Source: Oscillospiraceae bacterium
GTDB lineage: Bacteria > Bacillota > Clostridia > Oscillospirales > Oscillospiraceae
Reading direction: 5' to 3'
NCBI GenBank assembly: GCA_021769865.1
Contig: JAETSB010000013.1
Span: 18,795-82,794, forward strand
Length of the DNA: 64,000 bases
Translations under genes and position numbers: made by a program
Shown: positions 41,485 to 52,290 of the stretch, piece by piece
Position numbering within the stretch: the first letter of the stretch is position 1
Layout: each line of letters starts with the position of its first letter
The notes under the pieces: generated by a model
What the model saw: only the letters and a program-made list of their open reading frames with translations
The model's database searches: none
What the model was told of the DNA's origin: nothing

Positions 41485-42198
41485 ATGCTGCGAATCGGCA
41501 TCTGCGACGACAGCGCCGACGCCCGGATCGCCCTCCGGGCCGCCCTGGAGCGGGCCCTGGAACGGCGGCGGAGCGGGGAGGCGTCCTTTTTCGAGTTCTC
41601 CTCCGGGGAGGGGCTTCTCCGCTGGATGGGGAAGCACGCCGGAGAGCTGGACCTGGTGTTTCTGGACATTGAAATGGGGGAGCTGGACGGCATGCAGGCC
41701 GCCCGCCGCCTCCGGGAGGCGGATGAGGGGCTGGGGCTGGTCTTCGTCACCGGCTACACGGACTATGTGTTCGACGGCTACTCCGTGGGGGCCCTGGGCT
41801 ACCTGATGAAGCCGCCGAAGGCGGACCATCTGGACGGCGTACTGGACCGGGCGGCGGAGGCCCTCCTCCGGGAGGGGGACAAGGCGTTCCTCTGCCGCAG
41901 CGGCGAAACGCTGTACCGAATCCCCAAGAAAACCATCCTCTATTTTGCCTCCGACCGGCGGCAGGTCACCTGCGTCTCCACGGCCCGGACCTGCACCTTT
42001 TACGGCAAGCTGGACGAGGTGGAGCGGGACGTGGGGGACGGCTTCATCCGGGTCCACCAGCGCTACCTGGTCCGGGCCGGGGCCGTGGACCGGCTGGAGG
42101 GGAGTTCGGTCTTTGTGGGGGACGAGGCGATTCCCGTCAGCCGGGCCTGCCGTCCCGCGGCCCTGGCCGCCCTGGCCCGGACGGCCCTGGAGGACTGA
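41485..42198 (+). CDS. LytTR-type response regulator
   Basis: A 237-residue regulator. The receiver domain (1-120) has the acidic start ICDDS, phospho-Asp in VFLDIEMGELDGM and Lys in LMKPPKADH. The LytTR DNA-binding domain follows (CRSGETLYRIPKKTILYFAS, GKLDEVERDVGDGFIRVHQRYLV). AAGGAG lies 8 nt before the ATG. It is cotranscribed with the kinase 3 nt downstream, and likely binds the direct repeat before its own promoter and so controls the divergent traX-ABC operon. Confidence 0.95.
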   Translation: MLRIGICDDSADARIALRAALERALERRRSGEASFFEFSSGEGLLRWMGKHAGELDLVFLDIEMGELDGMQAARRLREADEGLGLVFVTGYTDYVFDGYSVGALGYLMKPPKADHLDGVLDRAAEALLREGDKAFLCRSGETLYRIPKKTILYFASDRRQVTCVSTARTCTFYGKLDEVERDVGDGFIRVHQRYLVRAGAVDRLEGSSVFVGDEAIPVSRACRPAALAALARTALED

Positions 42199-42201
42199 GG
42201 C

Positions 42202-43506
42202 ATGGAATTCCTGACGCGCCTGACGGAGTTCCTGCTGGAATGCCTCCGGAACTGGGGCTGGCTGTTCCCGCTGCTTCTCAGCGGGTTCTTCCTCTACCGG
42301 ATTGCCTCCGCCTTCCTGCCGGTCAAGCCAGGGCGGCGGTGGAGGATTCTGCTGTTTGTCCTCCTGGGCGGCGTGACGGGAATGGTCATCTGGGTGGGGG
42401 ATGAAAACCTGATTCTCACCCTCCCGGTGTTCTTCGCCGTGTTCCTGGCCTGTTCCAGGGGAGACCGGGTGGGGCGGCTGGCGGTGACGGCCATCTTTTT
42501 CTGTCTCATCATGCCCGTGTGCGCCCTGCTGGACACCTACTACGCCAGGGATACGCGCGATCCGTCCCTGAATGATTTTATATTCTACTCCAGCAGGGTC
42601 CTCCGCCCTGTCATCTGGGGCCTTCTGTACCTGGCGGTCCGGAAACGCCTGCCGGACCGCCCGCCCCGGCTGTCCCCCCGGCTGTGGAAACTGATGCTGC
42701 TCTTGGCGGCCATGCCCTTCTGCTCTCTGGTGGCGGTGGTGGCCATGACCGCCTGGCAGTACGTCTCCCCGGACCTTCACGACATGGAGCTGAAGCTGGG
42801 GCTGGCGGTGCTGCCCTTCGTGCTCCTCACCGCCCTGGCCCTGCTGTACGCCATTCTGGTGCTGGAGGACCACGAGCGTTTGGAACAGGCGGACAAGCTG
42901 GCCTCCCTCCGGGAGAGCTACTACCGGGGCCTCCGGCGGGAGGAGACTCAGGTCCGCACTCTCCGCCACGACCTCAGGAACCACCTGACGGCCCTCCGAG
43001 GCCTGGTGGAGCTGGGGGAGGACGGCAAGGCCCTGCGATACATCAACCAGCTGGCGGACTCTCCCGCCCTCCGGGGCGGGAAGCGGCTGTGCGAAAACGA
43101 CGCAGCCAACGCCGTCCTCTCCGCCAAGGCGGAGGCCATGGGCCGGGCGGGCCTCACGGCGGACTTCTCCATCTCCCTGCCCAGGGATCTGCCCCTGGCG
43201 GACGCGGACCTCTGCGCACTGCTGGGGAACGCCCTGGACAACGCCATGGAGGCGGCGGAACAGGCGGAGGACAAGACCGTTACCCTCCGCTGCCGAACCG
43301 AAAAGGGCCTCTTCATGCTCCGGGTGGAAAACGCCTACGCCGGGGAGCTCTCCCGGGACCTCTCCACCACCAAGGCGGACAAGGCCGCCCACGGCTTCGG
43401 CCTGGCGGGGATGCGGGAGATCGCGGAGCGTCTGGGCGGGTCTCTGGAGACCCGGGCAAACGGCGGGCGGTTTCAGCTGGTGGTGTGCCTTCCATTGTCT
43501 CCATAA
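42202..43506 (+). CDS. GHKL sensor histidine kinase (AgrC/LytS-like)
   Basis: A 434-residue membrane kinase. About six or seven helices fill 1-225, then a dimer part with the phospho-His in RTLRHDLRNHLTALRGLVEL and the ATPase domain with the N-box GNALDNAMEAAEQ and G-box HGFGLAGMREIAERLGGS. AgrC-type kinases sense peptides in the membrane, which fits the linked peptide ABC transporter. Translation starts 3 nt after the regulator stop. Confidence 0.93.
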   Translation: MEFLTRLTEFLLECLRNWGWLFPLLLSGFFLYRIASAFLPVKPGRRWRILLFVLLGGVTGMVIWVGDENLILTLPVFFAVFLACSRGDRVGRLAVTAIFFCLIMPVCALLDTYYARDTRDPSLNDFIFYSSRVLRPVIWGLLYLAVRKRLPDRPPRLSPRLWKLMLLLAAMPFCSLVAVVAMTAWQYVSPDLHDMELKLGLAVLPFVLLTALALLYAILVLEDHERLEQADKLASLRESYYRGLRREETQVRTLRHDLRNHLTALRGLVELGEDGKALRYINQLADSPALRGGKRLCENDAANAVLSAKAEAMGRAGLTADFSISLPRDLPLADADLCALLGNALDNAMEAAEQAEDKTVTLRCRTEKGLFMLRVENAYAGELSRDLSTTKADKAAHGFGLAGMREIAERLGGSLETRANGGRFQLVVCLPLSP

Positions 43507-43536
43507 AAAGCGCCCCCTCCCGGTGGGAGGGGGCGC
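43505..43536 (-). terminator. terminator of the ATP synthase operon
   Basis: GCGCCCCCTCCC-GGT-GGGAGGGGGCGC, a 12-bp stem followed on minus by TTTTTA. It also closes the + strand kinase gene. Confidence 0.85.
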
Positions 43537-43541
43537 CGCCG

Positions 43542-43951
43542 CTATTTGATTTCCGTGCCCTTGACCCGCAGGCGGTTCATGGCCCGGGCCAGGGTGGCCT
43601 GGGCCAGCTGATACTCCTGGCGGCTCTTCTTCTGGAGCATGGCCTCCCGGGCCTCGTCGGCCTCCCGGCGGGCCCGGGCGGCGTCGATCTCCTCCGGCCG
43701 CTCCACGGAGTCCACCAGGACCAGCACGTCGTTCTTCTCGATCTTCACCATGCCGCCGGACACCGCCGCCAGCTGGACGGGCCCCTCCGGGGCCTGATAG
43801 CGCAGGGTCCCCGGCAGAACGGCGGCGATCATGTCGCTGTGGTGGGCCAGAATGCCCTGCTCCCCGTCGCTGGTGGGAACGGTCAGGCTGACGCAGGGGC
43901 CCTCGTAGAAGTTCCGGTCCGCCGCCAGAATGTGGACCTGGAAAATGTCCA

Positions 43952-43952
<1 letters not shown>
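43542..43952 (-). CDS. atpC: ATP synthase epsilon subunit
   Basis: A 136-residue F1 subunit of the central stalk. It shows the beta-sandwich part (MDIFQVHILAADRNFYEGPC, GILAHHSDMIAAVLPG, VQLAAVSGGMVKIEKNDVLVL) and the two-helix end. Stop of beta and start of epsilon overlap by 1 nt. Last gene of the operon. Confidence 0.95.
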
Positions 43953-45361
<1,409 letters not shown>

Positions 45362-46258
45362 TTACCTTCCCTTCTTCTGGCGCTGGGCCCTGGCTCCGGC
45401 GGAGATCTCCGTGATCTCCTGGGTGATGGCCGACTGCCGGACCTGGTTGTACTGGAGGGACAGCTCCCCCAGCAGCTTCTCCGCGTTCCGGTTCGCGTTG
45501 TCCATGGCGGTCATCCGGGCGTTCTGCTCACAGCAGAAGCTGTCGATCAGGGCACTGTAGATGAAGCCGGTGACATAGCTGCGCATGATGCTGTCCAGCA
45601 CGGCCCCCACGTCGGGGTAAAACTCGAACCGCTCCGTCATGGCCCCCTCTCCCGCCGGGACGCCGGCGAAATGGGTCCGCAGCAGGGGCAGCAGGCGGGT
45701 CGCCCGGGCCTGGGCGCTCATGGCGCTCTCCATGTCCGTGTAGATGACGTAGATCTCTTTCAGCTCTCCCCGGTCGAAGCCGTCCAGCAGCAGCGCGCTG
45801 ATCTCCCGGGCCCGGGCCATGGTGGGGTTCTGGGCGGTGTAGAGGAAGCTGTGCTCAATGGGAATCCGCCGCTGGTCGAAGAACCGCCTCCCGTACTCCC
45901 CGACGACAAAGAGCTTCGTGTCCGGGTGCCGCTCCAGCAGCCGCTGGGCCACCCGGATGGCGTTTTGGTTATAGGCGCCCGCCAGGCCCTTGTCGGCGGT
46001 GATGAGAAGGCAGCCGTAGGTCCCCTCCAGGGGCGCGTCCCTGCCCACGGGGTAGAAAAAGTGGCTGTCCACGTTGTAGGCCGTCTTAAAAATGCGCCGG
46101 AGCTCTCCCCGGAGGGCCTCGAAATAGGGCCGGGTCTGGTCCAGCTCCTGCCGGGCCCGGCGGAGCTTGGTGGAGGCGATGAGGTACATGGCATTGGTGA
46201 TCTTCCGGGTCTCCCCCACGCTTTCCATGTGGGTCTTGATCTCCTTGGTCCCCGCCAT
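45362..46258 (-). CDS. atpG: ATP synthase gamma subunit
   Basis: The 298-residue rotor shaft. The N-terminal helix MAGTKEIKTHMESVGETRKITNAMYLIASTKL (in parts), the LLITADKGLAGAYNQN segment, and the C-terminal helix SFCCEQNARMTAMDNANRNAE show it is complete. Start 46258, one nucleotide after the alpha stop. Confidence 0.95.
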   Translation of the reverse strand: MAGTKEIKTHMESVGETRKITNAMYLIASTKLRRARQELDQTRPYFEALRGELRRIFKTAYNVDSHFFYPVGRDAPLEGTYGCLLITADKGLAGAYNQNAIRVAQRLLERHPDTKLFVVGEYGRRFFDQRRIPIEHSFLYTAQNPTMARAREISALLLDGFDRGELKEIYVIYTDMESAMSAQARATRLLPLLRTHFAGVPAGEGAMTERFEFYPDVGAVLDSIMRSYVTGFIYSALIDSFCCEQNARMTAMDNANRNAEKLLGELSLQYNQVRQSAITQEITEISAGARAQRQKKGR

Positions 46259-46259
46259 G

Positions 46260-48014
46260 TCAGCCGCCCTTCTTCCCGCTGAAGCTCTCCAGGGCGCGCT
46301 TCGCCAGGGAGACGATTTCCTCCCGGTCCTCCGGGGCCAGCCGGCCGGTGCGGTCGATCCGGCCGCAGAGGTCCGGGGCTTCCGCCTCCGCCTCCGCGAG
46401 CAGGTGGGCCCGGAAGGCGTCCATCTGCTCCAGGGGCACGTCCAGACACACGCGCGCCATGGCGGCCACCAGGATGACAACCTGCTGGTGCTGGGACAAC
46501 GGGGCGTACCGGGGCTGGCGCAGCAGGCGCATCAGGCCCTGGCCGTAGCTGAGCTGGCGCTTGGTGGCGTCGTCCAGGTCGCTGGAGAACTGGGTGAAGA
46601 CCTCCATCTCCCGGTACTGGGCCAGGTCCAGCCGCAGAGTCCCCACGGCGGTTTTCATGGCCTTGGTCTGGGCGTCGCCGCCCACGCGGGAGACGGAGAG
46701 GCCCACGTTCACCGCGGGCCGCTGGCCCGCGAAAAACAGATCGCTCTCCAGGAAGATCTGCCCGTCGGTGATGGAGATGATGTTGGTGGGAATGTAGGCG
46801 GACACGTCCCCCGCCTGGGTCTCCACGATGGGCAGGGCGGTCATGCTGCCGCCCCCCAGCTCGTCGGAGAGATGAGCCGCCCGCTCCAGCAGACGGGAGT
46901 GGAGGTAGAATACGTCGCCGGGGAAGGCCTCCCGCCCCGGGGAACGCTCCAGCAGCAGGCTCAGGGTCCGGTAGGCGATGGCGTGCTTGCTGAGGTCGTC
47001 GTAGACGATGAGCACGTCCCGTCCCTGGCGCATGAAGTGCTCTCCCAGGGCGCAGCCCGCGTAGGGCGCGATGTATTGAAGCGCCGCAGAGGCGCTGGCC
47101 GGGGCGCTGACCACGGCGGTGTACTCCATGGCCCCCCGGCGGCTCAGGTTCTCCACGATCTGGGCAACAGACCCGGTCTTCTGGCCGATGGCCACATAGA
47201 TGCACACCACGTCCTTCCCCTTCTGGTTCAGGATGGCGTCCAGGGCGATGGCGGTCTTGCCGGTCTGGCGGTCGCCGATGATGAGCTCCCGCTGGCCCCG
47301 GCCGATGGGGAACATGGAGTCGATGGCAAGCAAACCCGTCTCCATGGGGGTGTTCACCGGCTGGCGGTCCAGGATGCCGGGGGCCGGGGCCTCGATGGGC
47401 CGGTGGCCCTCCGCCATGATCTTGCCCTTGCCGTCTATGGGGACCCCCAGGGCGTCCACCACCCGGCCCAGGAAGCCCTCGCCCACCGGCATGCCGGCGG
47501 TCTTCAGCGTCCGGCGGACCATGCTGCCGGCGGAGACCTCCTCGCCGCTGCCGAAGAGGATGCAGCTGACGCCGTCCCGGCGCAGGTCCTGGACCATGCC
47601 CTTGACGCCGGAGTTGAAGAGTAAAATCTCGCCGTACTGGGCGTGGTCTAGCCCCTTGACGGCGGCAATCTCGCCGTCCACCGCCGTCACCTCGCCGATC
47701 TCCTCGGGGGCCGCGGCCATGGTCCAGTCCTCCACCGCCTGACGCATCAGGGGCAGGATGTCGTTGGACCCACTCTCCAGCCCCCGGACATAGTCCCGGA
47801 ACTGCCGGACCCGGCCCTTCATGGTCCAGTCGTACATGTCCGCCCCCACCTGGAGGCGGAAGCCCTGCTTCAAGGCGGGGTCCTCCTCCCAGCGGAGGGG
47901 AATCCTGCGTTTATACTTGTCCGCCAGGAACTTCTCAAAGCGCCGGAGCTGCTCCTCCGTGGGCTTAACGGCGCTGCGGAGCTCCGCCGCCAGCGTGCCT
48001 CTAGTGCTCCTCAT
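46260..48014 (-). CDS. atpA: ATP synthase alpha subunit fused to the delta C-terminal domain
   Basis: The 584-residue product is about 80 longer than usual alpha. Residues 10-78 (AVKPTEEQLRRFEKFLADKY, EDPALKQGFRLQVGADMYDW, KGRVRQFRDYV) resemble the C-terminal domain of delta (AtpH), which binds the b subunits; E. coli delta has SEQQLAKISAAM, GVIIRAGDMVIDGSVRGRL. From 82 (SNDILPLMRQAVEDW) normal alpha begins, with IGDRQTGKTAIA, SSITDGQ-type and ASDLDD motifs intact. The delta N-terminal domain, which should bind alpha, is absent, and no other delta gene lies in the operon. Start ATG 48014 follows GGAGGGAGGAGG and overlaps atpF by 14 nt. Confidence 0.95.
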   Translation of the reverse strand: MRSTRGTLAAELRSAVKPTEEQLRRFEKFLADKYKRRIPLRWEEDPALKQGFRLQVGADMYDWTMKGRVRQFRDYVRGLESGSNDILPLMRQAVEDWTMAAAPEEIGEVTAVDGEIAAVKGLDHAQYGEILLFNSGVKGMVQDLRRDGVSCILFGSGEEVSAGSMVRRTLKTAGMPVGEGFLGRVVDALGVPIDGKGKIMAEGHRPIEAPAPGILDRQPVNTPMETGLLAIDSMFPIGRGQRELIIGDRQTGKTAIALDAILNQKGKDVVCIYVAIGQKTGSVAQIVENLSRRGAMEYTAVVSAPASASAALQYIAPYAGCALGEHFMRQGRDVLIVYDDLSKHAIAYRTLSLLLERSPGREAFPGDVFYLHSRLLERAAHLSDELGGGSMTALPIVETQAGDVSAYIPTNIISITDGQIFLESDLFFAGQRPAVNVGLSVSRVGGDAQTKAMKTAVGTLRLDLAQYREMEVFTQFSSDLDDATKRQLSYGQGLMRLLRQPRYAPLSQHQQVVILVAAMARVCLDVPLEQMDAFRAHLLAEAEAEAPDLCGRIDRTGRLAPEDREEIVSLAKRALESFSGKKGG

Positions 48015-48495
48015 GGGCGCCTCCTCCCTCCGCCAGGTCCAGGAACTGGTCGAAGAGATCCGTGTCGGCCTTTACCGTCAGCTTTTTCACCGCGGCCACC
48101 GTCAGCTCCCGGAGTTCCCGCTGGGACTCCCGGATGATCTGATCCCGGCTGACGGCGGCCTCCTCCTTGGCCTTGGCGACGATCTGCCTCGCCTGGGCCA
48201 TCTGCTCCTCCACGGACTGCTGGACCGCCGCCTGGGACTTCGCCCGGGCCTGGCGGATCTCCTCCTCCGCCCCGTCCAGCTTGGCCTGGTAGGAGGCTTT
48301 CAGCTCCTCCGCCTCCCGGAGTTTCCCGGCGGCCTGTTCCTCCAGATCCCGGTAGTAGGCCTCCCGCTTTTCCATGAACCGCTTCACCGGCTGATAGAGC
48401 AGGAAGTACAGCCCGCCGGTGAGGATCGCCAAATTCATCCAGTGCAGCAGAATCTGCTGCCAGTCGATATTCAGGGGGATATTCACACCGTCCAC
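48001..48495 (-). CDS. atpF: ATP synthase b subunit
   Basis: A 164-residue peripheral-stalk subunit: one membrane helix (WQQILLHWMNLAILTGGLYFLLY) and a long charged helix from about 40 to 150. Start is GTG 48495 or the next GTG (12 nt later); neither has a good ribosome site, so translation may be coupled to atpE, whose stop is 5 nt upstream. It overlaps the delta-alpha gene by 14 nt. The C-terminus, normally the delta contact, is slightly shorter than in relatives. Confidence 0.92.
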   Translation of the reverse strand: MDGVNIPLNIDWQQILLHWMNLAILTGGLYFLLYQPVKRFMEKREAYYRDLEEQAAGKLREAEELKASYQAKLDGAEEEIRQARAKSQAAVQQSVEEQMAQARQIVAKAKEEAAVSRDQIIRESQRELRELTVAAVKKLTVKADTDLFDQFLDLAEGGGAHEEH

Positions 48496-48500
48496 CTGCC

Positions 48501-48872
<372 letters not shown>

Positions 48873-48903
48873 TTATTCTTTCATTCCAAGAATCGGGCCG
48901 CGC

Positions 48904-49728
48904 TCACGCGGTCCTACGCTTTTTCTTCTCCTTCGGCGGGGAAGGCTCGGACACCTCGCCGTAATACAAAGCCGTCAGCATGGTCAGCACGTAGGTCTGG
49001 ATCAGCGCGTGGAGCAGGGTGAACAGCACGCCCACGACCACCGGCAGCACAAAGCTGAGGCTCACGTAGTAGTACACCAGCTCCGTCACCAACAGTCCGC
49101 TGAGCAGGGCGCCGAAGAGCCGGAAGCTCATGGAGATGGGCAGGGAGAACTCTTTCAGCGTCTTCCCCACACCCCTCACGCCGTTCACCGCGACGCCGCC
49201 GGAGAGGATGACCAGATAGGAGAAGGTCCCCATGGCGATGGCGGCGTTCACGTCGGACAGGGGGGCGGGCAGGGTGATGGGGTGTCCGTGGACCGTGACG
49301 GCCTGGAGGCCCAGCAGCTCAAACAGCGTCCCCACGAATATGTAGGCCCCGGCGGCAAAGACATAGGCCCCCAGGAAGCCGAAGCGGTGGGGGCTGCTGT
49401 TTTTCGCCATGCCGCCGAACAGGCCCACCGCCTCCTCCAGCAGCATCTGGAACTTCCCCGGCTTATACCGGAACTTCGGAATGACGAAGACCCGGATGCA
49501 GGCGGCGGCCAGGAGCAGGATCAGCGTCACCGTAAAGGCGGAGACCAGTCCAGGGTTCACCTCCTTGAGCCCAAGGAGGCTGATCCGGTTCACGTCGTGG
49601 AGCACGGCGTCCCGCATGGCCTCCTGCACGGTCTCCGTCCGTCCGGGAGACCCCGCCAGCAGGGCGCCCGCCAGCAGCAGCAGAACCGCCGCCAGCCACA
49701 GCGCCAGGCCCTTTTTGTGTTCTTTCAT
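48904..49728 (-). CDS. atpB: ATP synthase a subunit
   Basis: A 274-residue membrane subunit of Fo. A hydrophobic N-terminus (LALWLAAVLLLLAGALLAG) precedes the typical helices; the essential Arg is in PISMSFRLFGALLSG and the last two helices end FTLLHALIQTYVLTMLTALY. The ATG 49728 follows AAGGGATGCTTG. A TTG 3 nt earlier is possible. First gene of the operon, with a strong promoter 70 bp upstream. Confidence 0.93.
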   Translation of the reverse strand: MKEHKKGLALWLAAVLLLLAGALLAGSPGRTETVQEAMRDAVLHDVNRISLLGLKEVNPGLVSAFTVTLILLLAAACIRVFVIPKFRYKPGKFQMLLEEAVGLFGGMAKNSSPHRFGFLGAYVFAAGAYIFVGTLFELLGLQAVTVHGHPITLPAPLSDVNAAIAMGTFSYLVILSGGVAVNGVRGVGKTLKEFSLPISMSFRLFGALLSGLLVTELVYYYVSLSFVLPVVVGVLFTLLHALIQTYVLTMLTALYYGEVSEPSPPKEKKKRRTA

Positions 49729-49798
49729 CAAGCATCCCTTCTCTCACGCGGCTCTCCGCGCCTAAGGCCCAGGCGCGGCGGCGAATCAATACGGTTTG

Positions 49799-49826
49799 AT
49801 TATAGTAACTCTTGGGAAAAAGTCAA
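49799..49826 (-). promoter_or_regulatory. promoter of the ATP synthase operon
   Basis: On minus TTGACT (49826-49821) and TATAAT (49804-49799) are 16 bp apart. The 70-nt leader has no evident regulatory structure. Confidence 0.85.
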
Positions 49827-49901
49827 GAGCTCCAAAGGTGAAAACGATTCTATACCGTCCGATTCCACCCGCTTTTTTAACAGGTTCTTTATGAGGGCGT
49901 A

Positions 49902-49946
49902 AAAAAGCCCGGCCCCTTCCCCACAGGGGGAACGGGTCGGGTTTGC
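49902..49946 (-). terminator. terminator of the hemolysin III gene
   Basis: On minus AAACCCGACCCgTTCCCC-CTGT-GGGGAAGGGGcCGGGCTTTTTT, a long stem with a T6 tail. Confidence 0.82.
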
Positions 49947-49959
49947 GGTCCTCTAACTC

Positions 49960-50673
49960 TTAGCGGAGGAGGTAGATCTGCGTGTAAATACCAATCCAAT
50001 GCAGGGCCGCCCCCGCCAGGACGAAGACGTGCCAGACGCAGTGATCGTACTTCCGCTTCCCGGCGAAGGGGATCATTCCCAGGGTGTAAGCCAGCCCCCC
50101 CGCGAAGATGAAGCCCAAGAGGGTCCGGCTGTGGAGGTACATCCGGGGCAGGAACACCAGGCCGCTCCACCCGATGAGAAAATACAGGGTGAAGTGCAGG
50201 GCCCGCCAGCGGCCGGGGCCGAACACCAGCACCAGCGTCACGCCGGTGAGGATCACCGCCCACTGGACGCAGAACAGCGTCACGCCTACGGCCCCGCCCA
50301 AATACAGCAGCAAAATGGGGGCGAAGGTGCCGCCGATCAGCAGATAGATGGAGGTGTAGTCGAACCTCCGGCAGACCCGCTTGACCCGGGACCCGGTGGG
50401 CATGGCGTGGTAGACGCAGCTCATCAGCATCATTACCACCATGCTGATCCCGTAGACGCAGGAGGCCAGCAGCTCCATGGCCCCATGGGACCGAACCAGC
50501 AGCAGCGTCAGCGCCGCCGCCGCCCCCAGGGTCCCCAGGCCGTGGCTCACGGCGTTGAAGACCTCCGCCCCCACCGTCAGCCGGGGGGGCTCGTTCCGAG
50601 CCTGTACCTTTGCCCGGCGGACTGCCCGCAGGCGGGCTCTCTGTAATTCCTGCTTCGTCAACACGGCCTCCAT
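49960..50673 (-). CDS. hemolysin III/PAQR family membrane protein
   Basis: A 237-residue protein with seven predicted helices and the family marks EVFNAVSHGLGTLG, SCVYHAMPTG, RRFDYTSIYLLIGGTFAPI and YDHCVWHVFVL, with His and Asp/Ser residues of the PAQR zinc site. Bacterial members are often called hemolysin III; function in metal or lipid balance is uncertain. Basic N-terminus. It is a single gene with own promoter and terminator. Confidence 0.9.
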   Translation of the reverse strand: MEAVLTKQELQRARLRAVRRAKVQARNEPPRLTVGAEVFNAVSHGLGTLGAAAALTLLLVRSHGAMELLASCVYGISMVVMMLMSCVYHAMPTGSRVKRVCRRFDYTSIYLLIGGTFAPILLLYLGGAVGVTLFCVQWAVILTGVTLVLVFGPGRWRALHFTLYFLIGWSGLVFLPRMYLHSRTLLGFIFAGGLAYTLGMIPFAGKRKYDHCVWHVFVLAGAALHWIGIYTQIYLLR

Positions 50674-50727
50674 AACGCTCCTCCTCAGCTTGCGCTGTCA
50701 ACATCGTATAATCTGGTTTGTAAAACT

Positions 50728-50756
50728 ATATTACACGATTTATCATTGTATTGCAA
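50728..50756 (-). promoter_or_regulatory. promoter of the hemolysin III gene
   Basis: On minus TTGCAA (50756-50751) and TAATAT (50733-50728), spacing 17 bp, 55 bp before the ATG. The 240 bp around it (50674-50916) hold this promoter and the MATE terminator only. Confidence 0.78.
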
Positions 50757-50872
50757 GTAGTTTTTGCAAAATATTTTGATCTATCCAACCGCCCTGGATT
50801 TTAGCACAAGGTCAACGCAAAATCTTTAGGCAATCCGCCAAATTTTCAAGGTTTTTCCAGCGCCCGGGCATC

Positions 50873-50907
50873 AAAAAGCGGGAGCCGGTCATCCCGGCTC
50901 CCGCTTT
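50873..50907 (-). terminator. terminator of the MarR-MATE operon
   Basis: GCGGGAGCCGG-N4-CCGGCTCCCGC, an 11-bp stem followed on minus by TTTTTG. Confidence 0.85.
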
Positions 50908-50916
50908 CGGGCAGTT

Positions 50917-52290
50917 TCACGCTTTTTCCAGCTCCGCCATGCCCCGTTTGAACTGGACGGCGAACATGGACGCGGTGGTGACCACCGCCAGGAAGTCCGC
51001 CACCGGCTCCGCCAGGAAGACGGCAAAGGCTTTGTTGGCGAAGAAGTTCGGCAGAATGTAGATCAGGGGGATCAGCAGGATAATCTTCCGCAGCACCGCC
51101 AGAAACAGCGAGGTCTTGGCGTTCCCCAGGGCCACGAAGGTCTGCTGGCAGGCGATCTGAATGCCGAAGAGGCAGGTGGTGCCCATGTAGACCCGCAGGG
51201 CCCGGGCGGCGTAGTCCACCAGCGCCGGGTCGTTGTTGAAAATCTGCACGAACATCCGGGGGAACAGCTGCACCAGCGCCCAGAGCGTCGCCGAGTAGAC
51301 GACGCAGGATCTCAGCAGGCAGGCAAAGGCATCCTTCACCCGCTGGGGGTTCTTCGCCCCGTAGTTGTAGCTGACGATGGGTTGGGCCCCCTGTGTCAGA
51401 CCCTGGAGGGGCATCATGGCAAACTGCATCATGCTGGTCAGCACCGTCATGGCCCCCACCGCCAGGTCCCCGCCGTATTTCAGCAGGGAGGAATTGAAGC
51501 ACACGGCGATGAGGCTCTCCGTAGACTGCATGATGAAGGGGGACAGACCCAGAGCCAGGCAGGGCAGGAAGACCTTGGGCTCCGGCCGCAGGTCCTTCTT
51601 CCGCAGCCGCCACTTGGTCTTGGGCCCGGTGAGAAAGCGGAGGACCCACACGGCGGAAACCGCCTGGGAGAGGATCGTCGCCAGGGCCGCCCCCCGGACG
51701 CCCATCCCCAGGCCGAAGATGAAGACGGGGTCCAGCAGGGTGTTCAGCCCCGCGCCGATGAGGACGGTCTTCATGCTGACGGTGGTGAAGCCCTGGGCGG
51801 TGATGTAGGCGTTCATGCCCAGGGTCACCTGAACGAAAAGGGTACCCAGGGAGTAGATCTTCATGTAGTCCAGGGCGTAGCCGATGGTGTTTTCACTGGC
51901 GCCGAAGGTCAGCAGCAGGGGCTCGGCAAAGCCCCGGAACACCGCCGTCAGCAGCACGGCGGTGATCACCAGCAGGGTGAAGCTGTTGCCCATGATCTTC
52001 TGGGAGCCCTCCAGGTCCCCCCGGCCCTCCTGGATGGAGGCCCGGGGCGCGCCGCCCATGCCCACCAGCGCCGCGAAGGCGGAGATGATCATAATGATAG
52101 GAAGGCACACCCCCACGCCGGTGAGGGCCAGGGCCCCCACGGTGTCCACGGGCTGCATGTGGCCGATGTAAACCCGGTCCACCAGGTTATAGAGCATATT
52201 GACGATCTGAGAGGTAATGGTGGGCAGGGCCAGGGAGAACAACAGCCTGCTCACCTTTCCGCTGCCCAGGTCCACGCTTTTCTGATTCAT
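50917..52290 (-). CDS. MATE-family multidrug efflux pump
   Basis: A 457-residue membrane protein with twelve predicted helices, driven by Na+ or H+. Family marks: LALPTITSQIVNMLYNLVDRVYIGH at the N-terminus (in two segments), GGAPRASIQEGRGD, YNYGAKNPQRVKDAF and TLGMNAYITAQGF. Its start overlaps the MarR stop (ATGA). The MarR repressor upstream suggests drug-inducible expression. Confidence 0.92.
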   Translation of the reverse strand: MNQKSVDLGSGKVSRLLFSLALPTITSQIVNMLYNLVDRVYIGHMQPVDTVGALALTGVGVCLPIIMIISAFAALVGMGGAPRASIQEGRGDLEGSQKIMGNSFTLLVITAVLLTAVFRGFAEPLLLTFGASENTIGYALDYMKIYSLGTLFVQVTLGMNAYITAQGFTTVSMKTVLIGAGLNTLLDPVFIFGLGMGVRGAALATILSQAVSAVWVLRFLTGPKTKWRLRKKDLRPEPKVFLPCLALGLSPFIMQSTESLIAVCFNSSLLKYGGDLAVGAMTVLTSMMQFAMMPLQGLTQGAQPIVSYNYGAKNPQRVKDAFACLLRSCVVYSATLWALVQLFPRMFVQIFNNDPALVDYAARALRVYMGTTCLFGIQIACQQTFVALGNAKTSLFLAVLRKIILLIPLIYILPNFFANKAFAVFLAEPVADFLAVVTTASMFAVQFKRGMAELEKA

